Positions 1 through 6,746 of a stretch of DNA of 25,121 nt are shown here, in pieces (within the stretch, counting starts at the first letter, position 1; each line of letters starts with the position of its first letter). This DNA is from an uncultured Clostridia bacterium (GTDB taxonomy: Bacteria; Bacillota; Clostridia; Oscillospirales; Ruminococcaceae). A program made the position numbers and the translations under genes. The stretch lies in NCBI GenBank assembly GCA_945835425.1, contig CAMAJC010000001.1, positions 1 through 25,121 on the forward strand. The letters are read 5' to 3'. The notes beneath the pieces were generated by a model. It had not been told where the DNA came from. It saw only the letters and a program-made list of their open reading frames with translations, and ran no database searches.

Positions 1-172
1 TTGACGGCACTTGGATAGATACAGGATGATGACCATCTGCGCATCGATACCATTTTTATCGGATAACGTTACAATATTTATATTGTGCGGCATTTATACT
101 GTAGGGCGGGCTGCCCTCAGCCCGCCGCAAACCGGACACGCTTTCGGAAAATACCGAAACTGCATATAAAAA
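1..172. other. Intergenic stretch downstream of alr with three short palindromes
   Basis: No gene can be supported here. The stretch holds a perfect inverted repeat ACAATAT-TT-ATATTGT at 71-86, a REP-like hairpin at 101-127 (separate entry) and TTTCGG-AAAATA-CCGAAA at 142-159, just past the alr stop codon. The last could end alr transcription, but no T-run follows it on the minus strand, so that is uncertain. Confidence 0.5.
101..127. repeat. REP-like palindromic repeat, copy 1
   Basis: The sequence is GTAG followed by GGCGGGCTG, a CCCT loop, CAGCCCGCC and a final G. The arms are 9 bp and perfect (105-113 with 118-126). The same layout recurs at 11603-11629 and, in inverted orientation, at 11547-11573. 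It belongs to a family of short hairpin elements in gene-free DNA; function is unknown. Confidence 0.75.
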
Positions 173-1375
173 TCATTCCGGCATATCAATGGAAATCTCG
201 TTGAGCAGATAGTTGACTGCGCCGACCTCCCTGCCGTCGCGGAAATAGACTCTGGGGACCCGCTTACCGATCAGGCAGAACAGCTCATAGCTGATGGTGT
301 CGGCATACCCTGCCAGCTCGTCAAAGGTGATGGCGTCTTCCCCGTCTTTTCCGACGATGGTCGCGATGTCCCCGGCGGCGGCTCCTTCGATGCCGGTGAC
401 GTCCACCATGATCTGGTCCATGCAGACGTTGCCGATGACTCTGGCGCGCTTGCCGCGGATCAGGACGCTGGCCTTGCCGGACATACAGCGCAGATACCCG
501 TCGGCGTACCCGATGGGGATGGTCGCGATCCGGCGGTCGCCCTCGGTCGTATAATGGCGGCCGTAGCTGATGCAGTTGCCCGCGGGCAGGGTTTTGACCA
601 TCGAAACCACCGAGCGGATGGAGAGCAGCGGATGGAGGTCGAGGGCGCAGCCTTCTCTTGTGTCGACCGGCATACCGTACATGATGATGCCCGCGCGGAC
701 ATAGTTATAGTGGCAGCTCCGTTCGTTTTCGATACCGGCGGAGTTTTGCAGATGGCGGCAGCGGAAATGAACGCCCGCTTTTTCCAGCGCCTCGACCGTC
801 CGGTCGAACCGCTGCTGCTGCAGCCGGGTATAGGCAAGCCCATCCTCGGTGATGTCGTCCGCCGAGGAGAAATGGCTGAACACCCCTTCGATGGACAGTC
901 CCGGCAGTGCTGCCACCGCCTTGATTTCTTCCACCGGGTCGATGTCTTCCCGGACGATAAAGCCGATCCGGCCCATGCCGGTGTCCAGCTTGATATGGCA
1001 GCGGATGGTGACCCCGGCTTTTACCGCTGCATCGCTCAGCTTCCGGGCATATTCGGAGGAATAAACCGCCTGTGTGATGCCGTAATGGGCGAGGTCGGCT
1101 GCCCTTGTGCAGGGCGTGACGCCGAGGATCAGGATATTCCCTTCGATCTCCTTCCGGCGCAGGGAGAGGGCTTCCTCCAGGTTGGAGACGGCGAAGAAAT
1201 GCACGCCGAGCTTGCTCAGTTCCGAGGCGATGTACCAGTCCCCATGGCCGTAAGCGTCCGCCTTGACGACCCCGATGATGCCGGTGTCGGCCGGAATCAC
1301 CTTTCTGATCTCCGCTATATTCTGATGAAGGGCGTCCAGATCGATCTCCGCCCAGGTCCGTTTTAGAAATTCCAT
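173..1375 (-). CDS. alr: Alanine racemase (PLP-dependent)
   Basis: The enzyme interconverts L- and D-alanine in the cytoplasm and supplies D-Ala for peptidoglycan. From the ATG at 1375 the protein has 400 residues, normal for the family. The PLP-binding lysine is K38 in VVKADAYGHG. Other family signatures are the HIKLDTGMGRIG segment, GNVCMDQIMVD, and the C-terminal ISYELFC with R-V-P-R. The frame is open further upstream, but homology begins at MEFLKRTWAEIDL, and a GGAAGG ribosome binding site lies about 12 nt before that ATG, so the shorter start is chosen. It is divergent from the DUF1273 gene across an 88-bp gap. The general activity is secure; assignment as the housekeeping Alr rather than a paralogue is inferred because no other racemase is visible here. 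Confidence 0.95.
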   Translation of the reverse strand: MEFLKRTWAEIDLDALHQNIAEIRKVIPADTGIIGVVKADAYGHGDWYIASELSKLGVHFFAVSNLEEALSLRRKEIEGNILILGVTPCTRAADLAHYGITQAVYSSEYARKLSDAAVKAGVTIRCHIKLDTGMGRIGFIVREDIDPVEEIKAVAALPGLSIEGVFSHFSSADDITEDGLAYTRLQQQRFDRTVEALEKAGVHFRCRHLQNSAGIENERSCHYNYVRAGIIMYGMPVDTREGCALDLHPLLSIRSVVSMVKTLPAGNCISYGRHYTTEGDRRIATIPIGYADGYLRCMSGKASVLIRGKRARVIGNVCMDQIMVDVTGIEGAAAGDIATIVGKDGEDAITFDELAGYADTISYELFCLIGKRVPRVYFRDGREVGAVNYLLNEISIDMPE

Positions 1376-1463
1376 GTTATGTTGCTTCCTTCCGTTTCCG
1401 GCGCACCGCGCCCTGGTAACGATTTCTGTAATATTGTAAAAATTTCCCAAAGGAGGGCTGCAT

Positions 1464-1994
1464 ATGCAGCAAAACGCGCCGTCTTCCCGGGACGGCTGTT
1501 CCCACAGCGCCTGTTTTACAGGCCACCGCCCCGACCGCTTTTCCGGCGTCCGGATGGACGATCTGCGGCTGGATATCAGCGCGGCCATTGTCGAGGCTGT
1601 CGAGGAGGGCTACGATACCTTTTACTGCGGGATGGCGCAGGGCACCGATATTCTGGCCGGAGAACTGACGGCGTCACTCCGCCAGCAGTACCCCTGGATC
1701 CGCCTGATCGCCGTGGTGCCATTCCCGGAGCAGACCGACGGCTGGAGCGCGGACTGGCTGCAGCGCTATGAGAGCCTCCTCGAAAAATCCGACGAAGTGC
1801 GCACCCTCCTGCCCCATATCCAGAAAGGCGGATATTTCCTGCGGGACCGGTATATGGTCGACCGCTCCTCCCTGCTGATCGGGGTGTACAGCGGTGCTCC
1901 GCGCGGCGGTACGGCCTACACGATCCGATACGCCCGGAAAAAGGGGCTGCGGATCCGGATCCTGACGCCGCAAAGCTACCGGCGGCGGAAATAA
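1464..1994 (+). CDS. DUF1273/YpsA-family protein (SLOG-like fold)
   Basis: The 176-residue protein has the family hallmarks: CFTGHRPD near residues 17-24, a GMAQGTD segment around residue 56, and the basic GGTAYTIRYARKKG near the C-terminus. YpsA proteins adopt a Rossmann-like SLOG fold thought to bind nucleotides or related ligands. In Bacillus and Staphylococcus they have been linked to cell division, but the biochemical role is not settled. The start is fixed by a strong AAAGGAGGG site about 8 nt before the ATG. The gene stands alone, divergent from alr and followed by about 660 bp without genes. It is soluble, with no signal peptide or membrane segment. The family call is fairly secure; nothing more specific can be said of its function. 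Confidence 0.85.
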   Translation: MQQNAPSSRDGCSHSACFTGHRPDRFSGVRMDDLRLDISAAIVEAVEEGYDTFYCGMAQGTDILAGELTASLRQQYPWIRLIAVVPFPEQTDGWSADWLQRYESLLEKSDEVRTLLPHIQKGGYFLRDRYMVDRSSLLIGVYSGAPRGGTAYTIRYARKKGLRIRILTPQSYRRRK

Positions 1995-2658
1995 CCGGCT
2001 GCACTTTTCCACTATACTATATTTAGCCGCGATTTGCAAGCCTTTTCCTGTGAATAACCCGTGACAGAAAAAAATCGGTCCGAATATCCGTGCTCAGCTT
2101 TTTTCACAGAAATCTTGCGGGAAATTTTCCGTTTCCGCGCTTTTTCCCGACTGTTTTTTCTCAGATTTTACAAATTGTACAATCCGGCGAAAAAATACAC
2201 GTTTTCCACACTTTCCACCGGGTTGTAAACATTCCACCGTCCCCGATTTCCGGTTTTCCACCGAATGAGACGGCGGTTTCCGGGGAACAGACGCAAGAAT
2301 CCTGAAATTCCGCCCTTTTCCGTACAATTCCTGAAAAACTTCTCAACATCCCAGATGTTGAAAGAGTGGAATACTTCTTTTCCCGATGACCACAAGATAT
2401 TGTGACCGTCATCCCCGCTTTTTCGGCTGATTCCGACCGGGTACGGAAAAGCTGCCGCCATTTTTCTGAAAAAGTGCATGAAAGCAGGCGTCGTTTTTGC
2501 CGCTTTACGACAAAATATCAGAAAACAGTAGCGAATTTCTTATGAATGTGCTATACTAAGACTATAATGTATTTCTGTACGCAGTTTTTTGCTCACAGTG
2601 TTTCCAATCATATTTTTAACCATTTGCGGAGCTGTTCCGCTGAAAGGTGTGAAGTCAA
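1995..2658. other. Gene-free region with DnaA-box-like 9-mers
   Basis: About 660 bp lie between the DUF1273 gene and the carboxypeptidase gene. The short open frames in it lack convincing ribosome binding sites and protein-like composition. The base composition is more AT-rich than its neighbours. Sequences matching the DnaA-box consensus TTWTNCACA occur at 2049-2057 (minus), 2100-2108 and 2202-2210 (plus), with one-mismatch copies at 2004-2012 and 2254-2262. The right end carries the promoter of the downstream gene. Whether the boxes bind DnaA is unknown. Confidence 0.5.
2549..2568 (+). promoter_or_regulatory. Probable promoter of the D,D-carboxypeptidase gene
   Basis: An extended -10, TGC-TATACT (2549-2557), is followed by a second -10-like TATAAT at 2563-2568. 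The -35 position 17 bp upstream of TATACT is poor (TAGCGA), so the extended -10 would have to compensate. The GTG start of the gene lies about 100 nt downstream. Confidence 0.45.
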
Positions 2659-3750
2659 GTGTCGTATTCTTCCAAAGGCCGTAAAGTCCGAAGACGCCGC
2701 AAGAGCATCAATGTCCGCAACCTGATTATCCTGATTGCGGGAGCCGTCGTCACAATAGTTCTGTTTATTTTGCTGATCACCGGCATCGTCCGGCTGATTT
2801 CCAAAGGAATCGGTGCCCTGACCGGGGACGGCAAGGAAAAAAATTCTTCCCAGATTTCTTCCACTGTATCGGATACCGATTCCAGCTCCGCCGAAAGCTC
2901 GCAGCCTGCCCTCGTCTACAGCAACATCCAGATGACCCAGGCGGACGAAAACCAGGGCGAGCTGATCCTCATCAATTCGACCCACGGCTACCAGAGCGAG
3001 GTCGAAGACCTTCAGATCTTCTGGGGCAATAAGAATAAATCCTATTCGCTGCTGGTCGCGGAGATGTACGCCAAACCGGAGGTCGTCACCGGCATGAACG
3101 AAATGATGGCGGCGTTCCAGACCCAGAGCGGCATCAGCTCGGTCATGGTCTCCAGCGCCTACCGCAACGTCGATGATCAGCAGAAGATGTACGACAACGA
3201 CCTGGCCAAAAACGGCACCGACACCTCCGAGACGGTCGCCAAGGCCGGCTACAGCGAGCATCATTCCGGCTACGCCCTCGACCTGTCCTATAATTCCGCC
3301 GCCGGCACCGCTTATCTGGACGGCACCGGAAGCTATTCCTGGCTGATCGAGAACTGCTACAAATACGGCTTCATCATCCGCTATCCCGAGGGCAAAACCG
3401 CTGTCACCGGCATGGCTTATGAGCCCTGGCATTTCCGCTATATCGGCAAGGTCCACGCGGAAGCCCTGACCAAGGGGAACTACTGCCTGGAGGAATATAT
3501 CGATATGCTCCGGCTCCACGGCCAGGACAACCCCTATAACTTCGTGTCCGAAACCGGCGCCGATTACCTGATCTACTACGTTCCCAGCGGCGGCACCACC
3601 ACCGAAATTCCCATCCCACAGGGCAAGGAATACACCGTTTCCGGCACCAACGAAGGCGGTTTTGTCGTCACCGTGACCATGGGCAGCGGCAGCAGCTATG
3701 CTTCCGACACCAAAGTCAGCACCGCCGGCACCGCGTCCTCCTCCAACTAA
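2659..3750 (+). CDS. Membrane-anchored D-alanyl-D-alanine carboxypeptidase, VanY/M15 family
   Basis: This zinc peptidase should remove the terminal D-Ala from peptidoglycan stem peptides outside the membrane. The 363-residue protein has a basic N-terminus (RKVRRRRK), one transmembrane helix at about residues 23-48, a Ser-rich linker and the M15 domain. The zinc motif SxHxxGxAxD is present as S199, H201, G204, A206 and D208, and EPWHFRY gives the catalytic E255 and ligand H258. The SSAYRNVDDQQ segment is also typical. A Ser/Thr/Gly-rich tail ends the protein. Translation starts at a GTG, with AAGGTG about 9 nt upstream; there is no ATG alternative at this end. It is monocistronic and closed by a strong terminator. 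No vanR/vanS-like genes are adjacent, so a housekeeping role is more likely than glycopeptide resistance. Confidence 0.9.
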   Translation: MSYSSKGRKVRRRRKSINVRNLIILIAGAVVTIVLFILLITGIVRLISKGIGALTGDGKEKNSSQISSTVSDTDSSSAESSQPALVYSNIQMTQADENQGELILINSTHGYQSEVEDLQIFWGNKNKSYSLLVAEMYAKPEVVTGMNEMMAAFQTQSGISSVMVSSAYRNVDDQQKMYDNDLAKNGTDTSETVAKAGYSEHHSGYALDLSYNSAAGTAYLDGTGSYSWLIENCYKYGFIIRYPEGKTAVTGMAYEPWHFRYIGKVHAEALTKGNYCLEEYIDMLRLHGQDNPYNFVSETGADYLIYYVPSGGTTTEIPIPQGKEYTVSGTNEGGFVVTVTMGSGSSYASDTKVSTAGTASSSN

Positions 3751-3764
3751 AACAGCATCCTTGC

Positions 3765-3796
3765 ATCTCCCTCACGGCTGTGAGGGAGATTTTTTT
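3765..3796 (+). terminator. Rho-independent terminator of the carboxypeptidase gene
   Basis: An 11-bp perfect stem (ATCTCCCTCAC, loop GGCT, GTGAGGGAGAT) runs directly into a seven-T tract. Confidence 0.93.
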
Positions 3797-3808
3797 GCAA
3801 AGAAAACA

Positions 3809-3831
3809 GCCTGTCGGTTTTCCCGGCAGGC
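3809..3831 (-). terminator. Probable terminator of the DUF1622 gene
   Basis: A 9-bp stem (GCCTGTCGG, loop TTTTC, CCGGCAGGC, written on the plus strand) with one C-A mismatch when read on the minus strand is followed there by TGTTTTCTTTG. It lies 20 nt past the DUF1622 stop and converges with the preceding terminator. Confidence 0.6.
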
Positions 3832-3850
3832 CGTTTCAGCATCCTCTGAT

Positions 3851-4216
3851 TTATTTATGCTTTTCATGAACCGGCGGCTCGTCCAGCGCCTTGGCTTCTT
3901 CTTCCTCGTTCTTGATCTCCCAGTGGATCAGGAAGGTCAGCGCAGCCCGCAGCAGGATGATCGCACCGACAATCGCGATCTCCGACAGGTCGCGGACAAC
4001 GACCGTACGCAGAATCTCGCTGCCCAGCTTAAATTCCAGCCCCATGGCCATCCCCTTTGCCAGCTTGAGCCGGGTCAAGGGGTCGCGCCGAACGAAATTG
4101 TACACGCCCTGGGCGCCTGCCAGGGTGATGATAATAATACCGACGATCTCGAAAAGGACGATTGCGTATTCCGCCATGCCTTTTACGATCTCCTCCAAAA
4201 TAGCGAGAAGGTCCAT
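3851..4216 (-). CDS. DUF1622 family membrane protein
   Basis: The 121-residue protein has two clear transmembrane helices, at about residues 17-35 and 79-98. They flank a cytoplasmic-type loop with the family-like pattern R-R-D-P-L-T-R-L-K-L-A-K-G-M and LEFKLGSEILRT. The tail is acidic, ending in HEKHK. DUF1622 proteins are small inner-membrane proteins of unknown function. The frame extends upstream, but an AAGGAG site 7 nt before the ATG at 4216 and the loss of family similarity beyond it favour this start. It is transcribed alone on the minus strand from a promoter that overlaps a palindrome (separate entry). The family call is fairly secure; no function can be offered. Confidence 0.85.
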   Translation of the reverse strand: MDLLAILEEIVKGMAEYAIVLFEIVGIIIITLAGAQGVYNFVRRDPLTRLKLAKGMAMGLEFKLGSEILRTVVVRDLSEIAIVGAIILLRAALTFLIHWEIKNEEEEAKALDEPPVHEKHK

Positions 4217-4284
4217 CTCTGTTCTCCTTTCCGAGCGCCGTCCGGGACTGCAGCCCGCTGCGCCACAAATAATGCAGAAAACCA

Positions 4285-4305
4285 TTCTGTCAAAATCTGA
4301 CAGAA
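4285..4305. promoter_or_regulatory. Palindrome overlapping the -35 of the DUF1622 gene
   Basis: TTCTGTCA-AAATC-TGACAGAA is a perfect inverted repeat with 8-bp arms. Read on the minus strand its right half contains TTGACA, an ideal -35, with a weaker -10-like TATTTG 16 bp downstream. The geometry suits a dimeric repressor blocking RNA polymerase. The spacing does not match the TnrA or CodY consensus, and the regulator is unknown. Confidence 0.5.
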
Positions 4306-4363
4306 ACGGACAGGTTTCCTTTCATTTATTGTAGCACAAAGCCACAGCCGTTGCAAGGGAAAA

Positions 4364-4777
4364 TTATAGTACCATGAACAGCGTTCCTGCCGCGATTAAA
4401 ATGCCGCCGATGATCGACTTGACCGAGACGGTCTCGTGCAGGAAAACAAAGGCAAGGATCAGGGTGAAGACGATGCTCAGCTTGTCGATCGGCGCGACCT
4501 TGCTGACCTCGCCCATCTCCAGCGCCTTGTAATAGCACAGCCAGGACGCGCCGGTCGCCAGCCCCGACAGGACCAAAAACAGCCAGCTCTTCTGGCCGAT
4601 ATCCTTGATGCCGTTCTGGGTGCCGGTGATGAACACCATCCCCCAGGCCATGATCAGGACGACAGCGGTGCGGATCGCCGTCGCAAGGGTGGAATTGACG
4701 CCGGTGATGCCGATCTTCGCCAGAATCGACGTCAGCGCCGCAAAGACCGCGGATAAAAGTGCGTATACTGCCCACAT
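4364..4777 (-). CDS. Small single-domain EamA-family transporter
   Basis: The 137-residue, highly hydrophobic protein contains one EamA (drug/metabolite transporter) domain of about five helices. It includes the typical W-L-C-Y-Y-K-A-L segment, SKVAPIDKLS, and LAFVFLHE with the following GGILIAAGTLFM. Most DMT carriers have two such domains, so single-domain versions probably work as dimers. The substrate is unknown. An ATG 18 nt upstream is in frame, but AGAGGA sits 6 nt before the ATG at 4777, which decides this start. It follows the MarR gene by 44 nt on the same strand, so the two probably form one operon with the regulator controlling the exporter. Confidence 0.88.
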   Translation of the reverse strand: MWAVYALLSAVFAALTSILAKIGITGVNSTLATAIRTAVVLIMAWGMVFITGTQNGIKDIGQKSWLFLVLSGLATGASWLCYYKALEMGEVSKVAPIDKLSIVFTLILAFVFLHETVSVKSIIGGILIAAGTLFMVL

Positions 4778-4821
4778 AGAAATTCCTCTTTTCATTTATG
4801 CCCGGCGTGAAGCCTGCCGGT

Positions 4822-5283
4822 TTATTTTTCCTGCACGCGGGCGGAAAGGGTCTGGTAGTCCGTCTTCCGCTCGGATTTGGACTTTTGATAGAGCGTGTCA
4901 AGCACCTGCAGGAAAACACGCTTCTCCTCCTCCGGAATATCCTCCAGCAGCCAGGCGTAATAAAACGCCTCCAGCGCCGCCTGGGAATCCTTGAGGCTGT
5001 CCGCCTTTTCGGTGGCGTAAATCTGCCGCCTGCGGTTGTCGTCCGGGTGCGGCTGCCGGGTCACAAAGCCCTTCCGCTCCAGCCCTGCCACCATATGGGC
5101 GACGGCGCTCTTTTCCCGGTACAGCTTCCGGCAGACCTCATCGGAACAGATGCCGGGATTTTTGCGGATGCAGTGGAGCACCTCGTATTCGCTGGCGCCC
5201 AGCCCCACTTCCTTGGCCTGCGACTGGGCAAAATGGGAAGCATTGCGGGCAATTTTCGTGATCTGGCGTCTGCTCGGGTCCAT
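4822..5283 (-). CDS. MarR family transcriptional regulator
   Basis: The 153-residue protein has the winged-helix layout of MarR. An N-terminal helix (ITKIARNASHF) is followed by GLGASEYEVLHCIRKNPGIC, the recognition helix region CRKLYREKSAVAHMVAGLERKGF, and a wing with the conserved D-D-N-R-R-R (residues about 82-87), close to the family D-x-R. A C-terminal dimerisation helix follows. The start at 5283 is set by AAAGGAG 7 nt upstream; the longer frame lacks such a site. It is the first gene of a probable operon with the EamA transporter and is divergent from the PadR operon. A palindrome just after its promoter suggests autorepression. The ligand is unknown. Confidence 0.92.
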   Translation of the reverse strand: MDPSRRQITKIARNASHFAQSQAKEVGLGASEYEVLHCIRKNPGICSDEVCRKLYREKSAVAHMVAGLERKGFVTRQPHPDDNRRRQIYATEKADSLKDSQAALEAFYYAWLLEDIPEEEKRVFLQVLDTLYQKSKSERKTDYQTLSARVQEK

Positions 5284-5313
5284 GGGCCATCTCCTTTCTC
5301 TGATTGATCGAAA

Positions 5314-5331
5314 TAGTTGCTGCATCAACTA
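5314..5331. promoter_or_regulatory. Putative MarR operator
   Basis: TAGTTG-CTGCAT-CAACTA is an 18-bp inverted repeat with perfect 6-bp outer arms. It lies immediately downstream of the -10 of the marR promoter, as expected for autorepression. Confidence 0.65.
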
Positions 5332-5336
5332 ATTAG

Positions 5337-5365
5337 AGGATAACACATTCTTTTCCTGCTGTCAA
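5337..5365 (-). promoter_or_regulatory. Promoter of the marR-EamA operon
   Basis: On the minus strand, TTGACA (complement of 5360-5365) and TATCCT (complement of 5337-5342) are 17 bp apart. The putative operator at 5314-5331 covers the expected transcription start. Confidence 0.75.
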
Positions 5366-5393
5366 TATATTTCCAAAATATTTGCATTTTCTC

Positions 5394-5422
5394 TTGACAA
5401 ATATATCGGCCGCCGTTATAAT
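5394..5422 (+). promoter_or_regulatory. Consensus promoter of the PadR-DUF2812 operon
   Basis: TTGACA at 5394-5399 and TATAAT at 5417-5422 are separated by 17 bp: a perfect sigma-A-type promoter. Such strength usually implies a repressor, which fits the palindrome directly downstream. Confidence 0.9.
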
Positions 5423-5425
5423 AAA

Positions 5426-5444
5426 TATGTCGGAACCCGATATA
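5426..5444. promoter_or_regulatory. Putative PadR operator at the transcription start
   Basis: TATGTCGG-AAC-CCGATATA is a near-perfect inverted repeat (one mismatch) over the expected +1. A further TATATCGG half-site lies in the spacer at 5402-5409. Two direct GATATAACG repeats start at 5439 and 5454, 15 bp apart. Together they look like several binding sites for the PadR product; this is inferred from position only. Confidence 0.55.
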
Positions 5445-5490
5445 ACGAATCCAGATATAACGGAAGCCGAAATCAGACAGGAGGGGTCAG

Positions 5491-5820
5491 ATGGAATCAA
5501 TCGCATTGACCGAGGCGGTCTATTACATCCTGCTCTCGCTCGACCAGCCGATGCACGGGTACGGCATCATGCAGAACACGGAACAGCTGAGCGGCGGACG
5601 GGTGCGGCTGGCGGCGGGGACGCTGTACGGCGCGCTGAACACCCTGCTGGATAAAGGGTGGATCAAGGCGCTGCCCGGCGAAAAGAACAGCCGCAAAAAG
5701 GAATACCAGATTACCGACGCGGGGCGCGAAGCTGTCCTGCGTGAGATGGAGCGGCTGGCGGAGTTGCTGCGCAACGGACAGCAGCTGACCGCGCGCTGGC
5801 TGAAAGGAGGAGGACTATGA
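5491..5820 (+). CDS. PadR family transcriptional regulator
   Basis: The 109-residue protein is a short PadR (winged helix plus C-terminal helix). It opens with ALTEAVYYILLSLDQPMHGYGI, the hallmark PadR start with MHGYGI. The recognition region LAAGTLYGALNTLLDKGWI and the wing KNSRKKEYQITDAGREAV follow. PadR proteins are usually repressors of their own operon. GGAGGGG about 6 nt before the ATG supports the start. The stop codon overlaps the next ATG by 4 bp (ATGA), so it is translationally coupled to the DUF2812 gene. It most likely represses the consensus promoter upstream through the palindrome at 5426-5444. The inducer is unknown. Confidence 0.93.
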   Translation: MESIALTEAVYYILLSLDQPMHGYGIMQNTEQLSGGRVRLAAGTLYGALNTLLDKGWIKALPGEKNSRKKEYQITDAGREAVLREMERLAELLRNGQQLTARWLKGGGL

Positions 5821-6359
5821 TCAAAAAGGTTTGGAAGCAGTGGTGGGCCTGGGATTTCGACAAGGAAGAGGCCTGGTACAACGAGATGGCGGCAAAGGGG
5901 TACAATCTCTCCTACATCCGGCCGTTTCAGTATTATTTCCAGACGGGAACGCCCGGCGAATACATCTACCGGCAGGAGCTTCTCGACCATCTCCCTTCCC
6001 ATCCGGAGAGCGAAAGCTACATCCAGTTCATGGAGGAGACCGGCGCGGAACTGGTCTGCACCTACCAGCGCTGGGCCATCTTCCGCAGAAAGGCGGAGGA
6101 CGGCGCGTTCGACCTCTTTTCCGACCTCGATTCCCGGCTGAAGCACCTGAAACGGGTCGGCGCGCTGCTGCTCTCCCTGACGCTGATGGAGTTTGCCATC
6201 GGGCTGAATAACATCAGCCTCTCTTTTGCGGCGGACAGCCCGCTAAACTTCTGGTGCGGACTGATCTGCCTGCTGCTGGGGATTTGCCTGCTGAGCGGCA
6301 GCAGACGGGTCTGGAAAATGAGCAGAAAGATCGCCAAAGAACGGAATATCCGCGAATAA
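5817..6359 (+). CDS. DUF2812 domain membrane protein
   Basis: The 180-residue protein has an N-terminal cytoplasmic DUF2812 domain with the characteristic WAWDFDKEEAWYNEMAAKGY and Y-I-Y-R-Q-E-L segments. Two transmembrane helices follow at about residues 114-132 and 141-161, then a basic tail. DUF2812 genes in Bacillota commonly follow a PadR gene and are thought to act with it, but the molecular role is not established. The first 4 bp overlap the PadR stop, and GGAGGAG immediately upstream is its ribosome binding site. A further small membrane-protein gene follows 15 nt later. A role in sensing a membrane signal and relaying it to PadR is my inference. Confidence 0.85.
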   Translation: MIKKVWKQWWAWDFDKEEAWYNEMAAKGYNLSYIRPFQYYFQTGTPGEYIYRQELLDHLPSHPESESYIQFMEETGAELVCTYQRWAIFRRKAEDGAFDLFSDLDSRLKHLKRVGALLLSLTLMEFAIGLNNISLSFAADSPLNFWCGLICLLLGICLLSGSRRVWKMSRKIAKERNIRE

Positions 6360-6374
6360 TATGGAGGAATGATT

Positions 6375-6704
6375 ATGGAAAAGATTGCAGAGTTTGCACT
6401 GGCGGCGCTTCCGCTCATTCTGGTCGGACTGGCGCTGGCGCTGTTTATCGCCGCGTGGAACATCCGCAGCAAAGAGGAATCACTTCCCGACGGGCAGAAA
6501 CTGATGCGCAGCGGCTGGGCTTATCTGCTGGCAGGTCTTTTGTGCATGGCGCTGGGGTATCTGGTCGGAAAGGCGCAGCCCTTTGAGGACCAGAGTTACC
6601 TGCAGGGGGTGCTGAACGGGATGCAGATCGTGCTGCTGCTCCTCGGCATTTACCGGCTCGGGCTGGGTCTGGGACATAAAAATAGCGAAAACAAAAAAGA
6701 CTGA
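6375..6704 (+). CDS. Small three-helix membrane protein of unknown function
   Basis: The 109-residue protein shows three hydrophobic segments, at about residues 6-27, 45-64 and 78-97, and a hydrophilic tail rich in Lys, Asn and Glu. I do not recognise a family. An in-frame ATG at 6369 touches the GGAGGA, leaving no spacer, whereas the ATG at 6375 has 7 nt, so the latter is chosen. It is the third gene of the PadR operon and is followed directly by a terminator. Its placement suggests it works with the DUF2812 protein in the membrane, but nothing in its sequence shows how. Confidence 0.75.
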   Translation: MEKIAEFALAALPLILVGLALALFIAAWNIRSKEESLPDGQKLMRSGWAYLLAGLLCMALGYLVGKAQPFEDQSYLQGVLNGMQIVLLLLGIYRLGLGLGHKNSENKKD

Positions 6705-6715
6705 ACATACAGCAA

Positions 6716-6745
6716 AACCTCCGAGGCTTTCCCCGGAGGTTTTTT
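6716..6745. terminator. Bidirectional terminator between the PadR operon and whiA
   Basis: AACCTCCG (6716-6723) pairs with CGGAGGTT (6734-6741), followed on the plus strand by a T-run to 6745. On the minus strand the same stem is followed by TTTTGCTG, so it can also end the whiA transcript, whose stop lies at 6747. Confidence 0.9.
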
Positions 6746-6746
6746 C

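Noticed and set aside
1..29. An open frame at the left edge reading DGTWIDTG and then a stop on the plus strand
   Set aside because: It could be the end of a gene that starts outside the window, but nine residues are too few to support a call.
554..1366. Long plus-strand frame opposite alr
   Set aside because: Antisense shadow of the alr coding sequence; no ribosome binding site and no protein family signature.
2090..2479. Several overlapping frames of 70-100 codons in the DnaA-box region
   Set aside because: Both strands are open together, none has a credible ribosome binding site, and the composition is not protein-like.
2608..3519. 303-codon minus-strand frame opposite the carboxypeptidase gene
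   Set aside because: Antisense shadow without family similarity.
2659..3750. Glycopeptide resistance gene vanY
   Set aside because: The domain matches, but no vanRS, vanHAX or similar gene is nearby, so resistance cannot be claimed.
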